5,242 bases of DNA, from assembly GCA_017472105.1 (NCBI GenBank), contig JAFUQY010000351.1, forward strand, positions 1 through 5,242, written 5' to 3'. The notes under the pieces were generated by a model. That model did no database searches, was not told the DNA's origin, and saw only the letters and a program-made list of their open reading frames with translations. Origin of the DNA: Clostridia bacterium. Lineage in GTDB: Bacteria > Bacillota_A > Clostridia > Oscillospirales > CAG-272. The first letter of the stretch is position 1; every line of letters begins with the position of its first letter. Made by a program: the position numbers and the translations under genes. This document shows positions 1-5,242 of the stretch, piece after piece.

Positions 1-3000
1 AACGCTGAAATACACCGCGCCCGCGGGCAGAATTTCCGATTTTTCCACGCCCGGGAATCCGTTGTGCCACACCGAGAACAGGTAGATCAGCAGCTGGACA
101 CCGATGCCGCGCCGCACTTCATCAAGCGAAAACGACTTCGACCCGGTTTTATAGTCAACGATCCGCACGAACTGCCTGCCGTCCTCAGCGCGGTACAGAT
201 CCACACGGTCCACGACGCCGCGAAGCTGCACTTCATCCCCGTCGTCCATCCGTATATTCACTGCATCATCCGCATTTTTATTCACGCCAACCGGAAGTTC
301 AAACGCAACCGGGCGGAATTTGCTCTGCTTCAGCTCGTCAACAAGCGCTCGCACAAAAACGAGGACATGCCGTCTCAGCCGCACAAAGAGGTACGTCAAG
401 CGTCCGTCGAGGGCATTTCCCGTGTCCGGATTCGATGTTTTCGCGAGATCCCGGATGTAATCGCGGATGAACCGGTCGACGAGGTCCTCCAGAATCCGCC
501 CGCCGTCCTCGTTCCGGTACAGTTTTTCCAGCTCCCCGGACGAAATTTCACTAAAAAACCGCTCGAGGATGCTGTGTATGAACGTTCCGATGTCCGGCGC
601 CGAGATTTCCGCATGCGGTTCCGGCTGGATTTTCATGAGATATTTACAGCTGTAATTGAACGGGCACATCACGAACGACTCGATTTTACTCTGCGTCATC
701 GGCATCCGCACGCGCCGTCCTTCTCCGTTTTCGCCAAATTTCACCCAACCGGTATGTACAGGATGTACAAAATCACGCTCCGCGGTCATCTCGATTTCCG
801 AGTCAGCCCGTTCCGATTCCTCCGGATCTCTGCCGATCAGGCGCTCAAGCAAGGCTCTTTCCTCCGGTTTTGTCCGGCGCGAGAGCAGGTATTCCGCCGT
901 TGACGGGTGCCAGACGACTTCATCCAGCGGCATTTCCGCGAAGTTCGACACGCATCCGTCAAGGATTTTCTCGATCCGCGACGCGCCTTCGGACAGTTCA
1001 CCGCCGTTTTCCATGGGAGCGAGCACGTATAAACATTCACCCGCCGACGCCGCAGTCCGGTAGTACATGAAGTACTCGCGCGCCGTTTTCGTCAGCTTGT
1101 CCGGGCTCCCGAGCGTCACGCCGACACTTTCCAGACGCACGCGGTCGCGATCATCGAAGAACATATCGTCCGACACCGTCCCGGGGAATTCACCCGCCAC
1201 CGAGCCGAGCATGATGACGCACTTCACCTCATCGTAACGCACCCCGGACGAGCTGCCGAGCACGACTTCATCAATCCCGGTGGGAATCGTTCCGACGTCC
1301 ATGGACTGCGCGACGCGCATGAAAAGTCCGGCGAATTTTCCGGCGTCGAGCGTCGTTCCGTCGAGAGCAAACACAATTTTGTCGAGAATTTCGCACACAG
1401 GATCCCACGAACGCTCCGTTTTTTCGGCATCCGCGGGCATTCCGAGCTCACGATACGCCGCCGCTCGCTTCTTCACGGACTCCATGACGCGATATTCTTC
1501 GGCAAATTCCACAATACTTTCGGCAATTTCACGAACGTCCGCGAGCTTTGTTTTATGATTTTCATCCGCAAACACGGACAGCAGTTTCACAAGCGGAGGA
1601 ACAATATTCGCCCGCGCACGGTTGGCAAGCTCCAGGATGACGCGGTCGCGGTCGGTGATTTCCGTCTTGTACCCGGACGGGTTCATACGCCACTCGTTGC
1701 CGTAGGTCTTCCGTCCGCGGAGGTTCCACGTCTTCGTGTAGATCTCGAACACCTCCGCCTGCATCGGGAATTCGTCATCGAGCGACGCCGGCGTCATTCC
1801 GGTTTTGATGAGGCGGATCATATCCTTCCTCTGCCACCCGTTCGCGCCGACCATGAGTGCACTGTACACGAGTCTGACGAGCGGAGACGCGCTGACTTCC
1901 GTGGATTCCGACATGAAACAGCGGATTCCGTGCCGTCTGAGTGCCGCATCGACGATTCCTTCGCGGGATTTCATGTTCCGTGCGACGACGGCGATTTCCG
2001 AGTATCGATGTCCCTCCTGCACGAGCCTGTCGACGAGGGATGCACACAGCTCCGCTTCGTCGTACACGTCCGCGCACCGGATCACGCGCACACGGCGGTT
2101 TTCGGGCATGTCAACCTCCGGCACGTCCTCCGCGTAGTTGAAGAGATACCGCTCGACGGCGCAAAGCTCCGGATTATCCGTGTGTCGGTGGTTCTCTTTC
2201 AATTGAACAAAATTCACCTCACGACCGGCACGTGCCGCCAGTGTTTCCGCCGTTTTCAGGAATGCACGCACCTCACCGAACTGGATTTCATCGCGGTTCT
2301 CGCCGTGGGACGAGCAGGCAAAGCTCACATACACTTCGTCGGTTTGCTGAAAAATGTACCCGAGGATGCGCTCCTCCGCCTTCGTGAGCGAGAAGAACGA
2401 ATCGATGAACACCGCTTTTCCTTTGAAATACGGGTGCCGTGCCAGCTTATCGCCGAGTTTGTTCAAGAGATCGCCGCGGTCGATGTATTCCCGGTGCAGA
2501 ATCGCGTTATACGCCGAGTACACCAGCACAGCATCGCGCAAACGAGCCGCAAGTCCGCCTTTTTTCTTCCGTTTGTCCCCGTCATCCGCGTCGTCACCGA
2601 GGTTTTCCAGCTGGATCAGCGCGGCTTCGGCTTCTTCCGGCGTGATTCCGGAGTTTTTCAGCTCATCGACCGCCTGCATCAGGGTGGGAATGTTCCTGTC
2701 CTCGCGTCCGTCGCAGTTATTGTACACCGCCATCTGATCCCACACGGAGACCATGGCACGCCAGATCAGGAGAGTCCGCACGCCCTCATCGACGAGGGTA
2801 TCCGCGAGCCCGCCGTATTCCCGGAAGACGGAGTTGGAGAGACGCGTGAAGTTCGTGATCTCGAGACGCAGATTCGCCGACGGCGGCAGGAGCTCCGCGA
2901 GCTTCGTTTCCCACGCCACGGTCTGCTGTTCCGGGACGATGACGACGATCTCCCGATCCGTTTCCGCCACGGTTTCAGCGATTTTCTGCCGGATCCACGT

Positions 3001-3042
3001 GGTTTTTCCGCTTCCCGCGCGTCCGGTGATAAAGTTGAGCAT
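1..3042 (-). CDS. addB: AddB, subunit B of the AddAB helicase-nuclease (partial, C-terminus off the left edge)
   Basis: This is the B subunit of the cytoplasmic AddAB complex, which processes double-strand DNA ends for RecA-dependent recombination, the Gram-positive counterpart of RecBCD. The reading frame is open for 1014 codons from the ATG at 3042 to the window edge. Seen in the sequence: a Walker A motif GRAGSGKT at residues 7-14; the family-typical PEQQT shortly after; a GSVAGEFPG segment in the second helicase-like half; then a RecB-type nuclease domain. In the nuclease domain, C793 (in MCPF) matches the first iron-sulfur cysteine, followed by GTFIH with H823, VDRVD with D945, VDYKTG with D963 and K965, and QLLIY with Q983 and Y987. 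All nuclease residues in view are intact. The other three iron-sulfur cysteines normally lie nearer the C-terminus and are outside the window. AddB is usually about 1150 residues, so roughly 140 are missing. The start is supported by AAGAGG six bases upstream and by the Walker A motif lying near the N-terminus, as usual. No frameshift was found when the frame was read through. addA is expected next on the left. Confidence 0.95.
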   Translation of the reverse strand, partial: MLNFITGRAGSGKTTWIRQKIAETVAETDREIVVIVPEQQTVAWETKLAELLPPSANLRLEITNFTRLSNSVFREYGGLADTLVDEGVRTLLIWRAMVSVWDQMAVYNNCDGREDRNIPTLMQAVDELKNSGITPEEAEAALIQLENLGDDADDGDKRKKKGGLAARLRDAVLVYSAYNAILHREYIDRGDLLNKLGDKLARHPYFKGKAVFIDSFFSLTKAEERILGYIFQQTDEVYVSFACSSHGENRDEIQFGEVRAFLKTAETLAARAGREVNFVQLKENHRHTDNPELCAVERYLFNYAEDVPEVDMPENRRVRVIRCADVYDEAELCASLVDRLVQEGHRYSEIAVVARNMKSREGIVDAALRRHGIRCFMSESTEVSASPLVRLVYSALMVGANGWQRKDMIRLIKTGMTPASLDDEFPMQAEVFEIYTKTWNLRGRKTYGNEWRMNPSGYKTEITDRDRVILELANRARANIVPPLVKLLSVFADENHKTKLADVREIAESIVEFAEEYRVMESVKKRAAAYRELGMPADAEKTERSWDPVCEILDKIVFALDGTTLDAGKFAGLFMRVAQSMDVGTIPTGIDEVVLGSSSGVRYDEVKCVIMLGSVAGEFPGTVSDDMFFDDRDRVRLESVGVTLGSPDKLTKTAREYFMYYRTAASAGECLYVLAPMENGGELSEGASRIEKILDGCVSNFAEMPLDEVVWHPSTAEYLLSRRTKPEERALLERLIGRDPEESERADSEIEMTAERDFVHPVHTGWVKFGENGEGRRVRMPMTQSKIESFVMCPFNYSCKYLMKIQPEPHAEISAPDIGTFIHSILERFFSEISSGELEKLYRNEDGGRILEDLVDRFIRDYIRDLAKTSNPDTGNALDGRLTYLFVRLRRHVLVFVRALVDELKQSKFRPVAFELPVGVNKNADDAVNIRMDDGDEVQLRGVVDRVDLYRAEDGRQFVRIVDYKTGSKSFSLDEVRRGIGVQLLIYLFSVWHNGFPGVEKSEILPAGAVYFSV

Positions 3043-3048
3043 GTTTTA

Positions 3049-3054
3049 CCTCTT
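3049..3054 (-). promoter_or_regulatory. Ribosome binding site of addB
   Basis: The minus strand reads AAGAGGTAAAACATG here. AAGAGG resembles the anti-16S core and sits six bases before the ATG at 3042, which fixes the addB start. It lies just downstream of the hairpin at 3064-3094, so the hairpin would be in the 5' untranslated region of any addB transcript coming from upstream. Confidence 0.65.
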
Positions 3055-3063
3055 ATAACAGCA

Positions 3064-3094
3064 AACCGCACGTCAGATGGATTGACGCACGGTT
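3064..3094 (-). terminator. 12-bp hairpin between the M23-like gene and addB, possible weak terminator or leader structure
   Basis: On the minus strand the arms AACCGTGCGTCA and TGACGTGCGGTT enclose a seven-base loop. As minus-strand RNA all 12 positions pair, with two central U-G/G-U wobbles; as plus-strand RNA the same two positions are C/A mismatches. This favours a structure in minus-strand transcripts. The bases after the stem (TGCTGTTATAAG) are only partly T-rich, so a Rho-independent terminator is possible but weak. The hairpin lies about 20 bases before the addB start. It could instead be a leader structure that stabilises or attenuates addB messenger RNA. Confidence 0.4.
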
Positions 3095-3122
3095 CACGGG
3101 TTGATTCTGATTGGATTCAGCG

Positions 3123-3156
3123 TTAATTTTCAATTAAGTCTTAATTTTCAATTAAG
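3123..3156 (-). repeat. Tandem duplication (18-bp period) covering the stop codon of the M23-like gene
   Basis: Two identical 16-base copies of CTTAATTGAAAATTAA (minus strand) lie at 3141-3156 and 3123-3138, separated by two bases. The first copy encodes the last residues LIEN and the TAA stop. The second starts in the same frame and would encode LIEN and a second TAA. Each copy also contains an AT-rich inverted repeat (AATTAA and TTAATT around three bases). It looks like a replication-slippage duplication that left a tandem in-frame stop. It changes no protein sequence unless the first stop is read through. Confidence 0.9.
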
Positions 3157-4784
3157 GGAATGATTACCTTGCCGGCAATGGAGCTGGAGGACCAGGTATC
3201 GTACGGGCAGACGAACGTGGAGCCGACGGACATGCAGACGTGAACGCCGCACTGACCCGTGAAGCCGGTCTGACCTGCCGTACCGATCTTCGCGCCTCGC
3301 TCAACGGTATCACCGACCGCGCAGTCCACGGAGCCCATGTTATAATACCACGTTTTCAGGCCCCAGCCGTGTTCGATGACGACCATGTAGCCGGTGTAGT
3401 CCATGGTTCCCGCGAAGACGACCGTACCTGCGTTTGCCGCGACAACGTCGGTACCTGCCGCAGCGGTATAGTCAACACCAATGGAGCGGTAGGTGGGAGA
3501 GGTCGCGTTGTTGAGGTAGATATCGCGTCCGAAGCCTCTCTGCAAGGTACCGGAAACACCTTCGAGGAAGTGACCGGAGAAGGAGCGGGTATCGGAGCCG
3601 GTTGCCATGAGTTCAGCAGCCTTGGCATTGAACGCCGACACAGCCGCATCGGAGAATGCCGAAGAAACGATGGTCTGATCGACATAGTAGCTGGAGGAAT
3701 TGATGCCGGCGTTGTCCACGTTGAGCACCAGATCCTCGGACGCGCCGCCGTAGCTGAGGGTGAGCGTATATGTACCGGAGGGAATGTCAGTGGAGATGGG
3801 AAGGAGACCTACCGCCATATTGCTGCCCGCGGGATAGAACACGGGAGCGGGATTGCCCACCATCGTGGAAGAGAATCCGATCTTGTCGGGCTTGGTGACG
3901 TTTTCGACGGTGATTGCAACGAATCTGCCGGCGTAGACGCTGTTCATGCCGAGCCAGAATTCAGCGGGAGCGGTGACGAGGGATGCGAAATTATACTTGA
4001 TCTCGCCGCAGTAGGGCTTATCGGCAACGGTGTACCACTTGGCATGCACTTCGACGTGGACCTGCTTGGTGGTATCGAGCCGGAACGTACCGAGCGCGTC
4101 CATGGTATCTTCAAAGAGCACATTGCCGTCGGCGTCGGTAACTATGACCTTGCAGTAGTCGGGAACCATATCGAACGCGAGATTCAGACCGCCCTCGAGC
4201 TCATACGCTTCCAGATCAGCGAAGACCTGACCGGCGGTTTCGGCGTCGACATATTCGCCGTTGTAGTTGATGTACTGCCACACAGCCTCATCGGGTGTGA
4301 CGTCGTATTCCCCGGAGAGAGACAGCACGGGCATAGCGGATTCGGTATAGAGGCTTTCCGCGTACTGGCTGGAGAGGAAGGTTTTCGCGTCGGTTTCGGC
4401 GATTTTATAGGTGGTACCGTTCGCGGCGCGGAAGTAGTTGGTTGCGGGATCGGTGGAGAAATAGAAGTCGTATTCCTCGTCCTGCACGTTATTGGAGATG
4501 GTGATATGGTAGCATCTCTGACCCAGCAGGGAGTCCGGGAGTGCGGGAATCTGCTGTGCTCTTTCCTTCACGCCGAGGAAGAAGTCAATGAGGGTATCCG
4601 CTTCGTCGCCTTCCGCTTCCTTTTCGAGCGTGACGTTCTTCTGATTCACGTCGCTGATGGAGATTTTCACAGCGGTTTTCTGGTCAACGGGCGCGTTCTG
4701 TGTCTGCTGGTAGCTTGCATAAGCGACCGCGGACGGAATGAAGCACGCGAGCGATACGAGGATGAGGATCAGCTTGTTTTTCAC
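3141..4784 (-). CDS. Exported protein with Ig-like domain and degenerate M23 (LytM-like) peptidase domain
   Basis: This 547-residue exported protein probably acts at or outside the membrane on the cell wall. Residues 1-24 are a signal peptide or anchor: K2 and K4, a hydrophobic core from 5 to 21, and a possible cleavage site after AVA or AYA. Residues 25-280 are not recognised; they hold beta-rich, Tyr- and acidic-rich segments. Residues about 284-358 resemble the Ig-like domain that often precedes M23 domains (VFYPAG, then IPSGTYTLTL). Residues about 405-530 form the M23 fold, with AAAGTDVVAANAGTVVFAG, VVIEHG, VGDTVERGAKIG and GQTGFTG as landmarks. The usual HxxxD, YxH and HxH motifs are altered: S434 replaces His (D438 is kept), N482 replaces His, and H515 is kept but C517 replaces the last His. 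Peptidase activity is therefore doubtful, and a binding or regulatory role like that of other degenerate LytM proteins is more likely. The start codon is GTG, supported by AAAGGAAGGG upstream and by the signal peptide. A lipoprotein reading with C14 is possible but its lipobox is poor. The addB start follows 98 bp downstream. Confidence 0.93.
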   Translation of the reverse strand: MKNKLILILVSLACFIPSAVAYASYQQTQNAPVDQKTAVKISISDVNQKNVTLEKEAEGDEADTLIDFFLGVKERAQQIPALPDSLLGQRCYHITISNNVQDEEYDFYFSTDPATNYFRAANGTTYKIAETDAKTFLSSQYAESLYTESAMPVLSLSGEYDVTPDEAVWQYINYNGEYVDAETAGQVFADLEAYELEGGLNLAFDMVPDYCKVIVTDADGNVLFEDTMDALGTFRLDTTKQVHVEVHAKWYTVADKPYCGEIKYNFASLVTAPAEFWLGMNSVYAGRFVAITVENVTKPDKIGFSSTMVGNPAPVFYPAGSNMAVGLLPISTDIPSGTYTLTLSYGGASEDLVLNVDNAGINSSSYYVDQTIVSSAFSDAAVSAFNAKAAELMATGSDTRSFSGHFLEGVSGTLQRGFGRDIYLNNATSPTYRSIGVDYTAAAGTDVVAANAGTVVFAGTMDYTGYMVVIEHGWGLKTWYYNMGSVDCAVGDTVERGAKIGTAGQTGFTGQCGVHVCMSVGSTFVCPYDTWSSSSIAGKVIIPLIEN

Positions 4785-4791
4785 GGGCAGT

Positions 4792-4801
4792 CCCTTCCTT
4801 T
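4792..4801 (-). promoter_or_regulatory. Strong ribosome binding site before the GTG start of the M23-like gene
   Basis: The minus strand reads AAAGGAAGGGACTGCCC before GTG. The purine run AAAGGAAGGG ends seven bases before the start codon. It decides in favour of the GTG at 4784, because that start gives a complete signal peptide. The GGG of the run could pair with the CCC just before the start codon in a very small hairpin, which is probably too weak to matter. Confidence 0.7.
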
Positions 4802-4802
4802 C

Positions 4803-4860
4803 GAGGATTCTTTTGTTTTGGTTTTTATTGTTTCGTTTGGCTTACAGCCGGTTGGTTTTG
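4803..4860 (-). other. A-rich, T-poor leader upstream of the M23-like gene
   Basis: On the minus strand this stretch is dominated by A and C (for example AACAATAAAAACCAAAAC) with very few T. It holds only one small hairpin, GGCT-GTA-AGCC, near its upstream end. Together with the strong purine-rich ribosome site it looks like an unstructured 5' untranslated region suited to high translation. No convincing promoter was seen within it, so transcription probably begins further upstream. Confidence 0.5.
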
Positions 4861-4874
4861 CCTAAAGCGTTAGG
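4861..4874 (-). other. Small perfect hairpin at the downstream edge of the structured stretch
   Basis: The minus strand reads CCTAA-CGCT-TTAGG, a perfect five-base-pair stem with a four-base loop. It marks the boundary between the hairpin-dense stretch upstream and the A-rich leader. No T-tract follows, so it is not a terminator by itself. Confidence 0.4.
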
Positions 4875-4885
4875 GAGCTATTGTA

Positions 4886-4902
4886 GAAAAGCTCCGCTTT
4901 TC
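4886..4902 (-). terminator. Perfect 7-bp hairpin, terminator-like
   Basis: The minus strand reads GAAAAGC-GGA-GCTTTTC. The A-run/GC/T-run layout is that of short intrinsic terminators with part of the T-tract inside the stem, and it could work in either direction. It would end transcripts coming from the ADP-ribosylglycohydrolase fragment. Its GGAGCT portion can also pair with AGCTCC at 4874-4879, so two mutually exclusive hairpins are possible, as in attenuators. The weak external T-tract keeps the terminator call tentative. Confidence 0.4.
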
Positions 4903-4932
4903 GATTTGATTTATACGCCTGCGCGGCGGGCG

Positions 4933-4969
4933 CAAGAACCCTCCGCAGCCGGGCTCTTGATTCGGCTGC
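4933..4969 (-). other. Candidate H-type RNA pseudoknot
   Basis: Read on the minus strand, four segments follow in the order a, b, a', b'. Segment a is GCAGCC (4969-4964), b is CAAGAGCCC (4959-4951), a' is GGCTGC (4950-4945) and b' is GGGTTCTTG (4941-4933). Segment a pairs perfectly with a' over six bases. Segment b pairs with b' over nine bases with one G-U wobble, which is an A-C mismatch on the other strand. Connecting loops are GAAT and GGA. The two helices interleave, so they either form a compact pseudoknot or are alternatives. A perfect CCAGG-CACT-CCTGG hairpin (4982-4969) lies immediately upstream. No known RNA family was recognised. Confidence 0.35.
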
Positions 4970-5044
4970 CAGGAGTGCCTGGACCCAAGGCTCCGCCGGG
5001 CGAGAGATTTATAACGTGCAGTTGTGGTTTTTAGCGAACATACC

Positions 5045-5242
5045 TTATTGTAAGGGACACTCAGTTCCCTCGATAAGCTCAGCCTGCGGCGGCGAGATTT
5101 GGGCGGTTCGGGCACTGACAGTCACGTTAGTGATGATGATGTAAAGCGTCTTTTCAAAGTCGCCGTTCCCGTAGTACAGAGCGATGATCTCGTTGCAGAC
5201 GTTCGGATACGCGTGGATCCAGTTGTAACGCTCAAACTGCTT
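5045..5242 (-). CDS. ADP-ribosylglycohydrolase family protein, C-terminal fragment, probably truncated
   Basis: The frame enters from the right edge and runs 65 residues to a TAA at 5047-5045. The first 37 or so residues, with WIHAYPN, CNEIIALYYG and GNGDFEKTLYII, resemble the last helices of ADP-ribosylglycohydrolases (DraG/ARH family), which remove ADP-ribose from proteins or nucleic acids using two magnesium ions. In that family the GDFEKT-like stretch is followed within a few residues by a metal-binding Asp-x-Asp motif (DTD or DVD) and then by more helices. Here it is followed instead by ITNVTVSARTAQISPP and about 15 further residues that do not look like the family. I could not restore the motif in either alternative frame. 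The gene therefore seems to have lost its C-terminal metal site and is probably a pseudogene or an inactive variant. The family call rests on a short stretch, and the N-terminal part is outside the window. Confidence 0.6.
   Translation of the reverse strand, partial: KQFERYNWIHAYPNVCNEIIALYYGNGDFEKTLYIIITNVTVSARTAQISPPQAELIEGTECPLQ

Larger units (their letters stand above)
4861..5130 (-). other. Hairpin-dense element between, and partly within, the ADP-ribosylglycohydrolase fragment and the M23-like gene
   Basis: These bases carry at least six short inverted repeats, far more than the rest of the window. Examples are CCTTA-CAA-TAAGG (5055-5043), AGGGA with TCCCT around an eight-base loop just upstream, CCAGG-CACT-CCTGG, the pseudoknot-like pair, and two hairpins sharing GGAGCT. 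The octamer TATAAATC occurs twice, 98 bp apart (5013-5006 and 4915-4908). The hexamer CTAACG occurs at both edges (5130-5125 and 4873-4868), which could be a target-site duplication or chance. The upstream part supplies the C-terminal tail of the preceding frame. It could be a dispersed non-coding repeat, a small RNA, or the leader of the M23-like gene. No transposase, terminal inverted repeats or coding potential were seen. Confidence 0.4.

Noticed and set aside
64..903. 279-codon open frame on the plus strand
   Set aside because: It is antisense to the AddB nuclease domain and has an arginine-rich, featureless composition.
1555..3126. 523-codon open frame on the plus strand
   Set aside because: It is exactly antisense to addB, whose Walker A and nuclease motifs are on the minus strand. 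Its translation is rich in R, H, F and V with no domain pattern, and no ribosome site supports it.
3123..3156. Tandem AT-rich units as a CRISPR or iteron array
   Set aside because: Only two copies with a two-base gap exist, so there are no spacers and no array. The unit is explained by duplication of the gene end.
3141..4784. Lipoprotein signal using C14 (SLAC)
   Set aside because: The -3 residue is Ser instead of a Leu-like residue, and only nine hydrophobic-region residues precede it. An ordinary signal peptide with cleavage near residue 21-23 fits better.
3240..4865. 541-codon open frame on the plus strand
   Set aside because: It is antisense to the M23-like gene, which has a ribosome site, signal peptide and recognisable fold. 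The plus-strand translation has no recognisable features.
4908..5013. TATAAA boxes at 5013-5008 and 4915-4910 (minus strand) as promoter -10 elements
   Set aside because: Neither has a credible -35 about 17 bases upstream: the best is TTCTTG for the second. They are noted only as a repeated octamer.
4738..5034. 98-codon plus-strand frame upstream of the M23-like gene
   Set aside because: It overlaps the signal peptide coding region antisense and crosses the hairpins, with no family resemblance.
4870..5115. 81-codon minus-strand frame across the hairpin-dense stretch
   Set aside because: The product is very rich in R, S and P and follows the inverted repeats. It overlaps the end of the ADP-ribosylglycohydrolase frame, and no ribosome site was seen. 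It is more likely an accidental frame in a structured non-coding element.

Overview
The window is a moderately GC-rich bacterial segment in which every supportable gene lies on the minus strand. The gene content suggests a member of the Firmicutes, probably the class Clostridia: an AddAB-type repair nuclease subunit with an iron-sulfur nuclease domain, a secreted M23-type cell-wall protein with a strong purine-rich ribosome site, and an ADP-ribosylglycohydrolase tail that looks clostridial. An uncultured gut or rumen lineage would fit, but no rRNA or other taxonomic marker is present, so this is inference.

Reading along the minus strand (right to left): positions 5242-5045 hold the end of an ADP-ribosylglycohydrolase-like gene. 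It loses family resemblance just before the C-terminal metal-binding motif and ends in an unrelated tail. Positions 5130-4785 hold a hairpin-dense stretch, whose right part encodes that tail, followed by an A-rich, T-poor leader. Positions 4784-3141 encode a 547-residue exported protein with a GTG start. It has an Ig-like domain and a C-terminal M23 (LytM) fold in which three of the five metal-binding or catalytic positions are substituted. Positions 3140-3043 are a short spacer with an 18-bp tandem duplication of the stop-codon region and a 12-bp hairpin. Positions 3042-1 encode the first 1014 residues of AddB. That gene runs off the left edge, and its partner addA would be expected beyond it.

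The genes do not form an obvious pathway. AddB acts in double-strand-break repair, the M23-like protein in the cell envelope, and the ADP-ribosylglycohydrolase fragment is probably non-functional. AddB and the M23-like gene may share a transcript, since they are 98 bp apart with only a weak hairpin between them. No complete new system is visible. The best leads are the degenerate M23 active site with its cluster of cysteines, and the structured element that appears to have replaced the end of the ADP-ribosylglycohydrolase gene. In three hairpins of the window, mismatches on the plus strand become G-U pairs on the minus strand, which points to minus-strand RNA structure. Long plus-strand open frames (1555-3126, 3240-4865, 64-903) are antisense shadows of the real genes.
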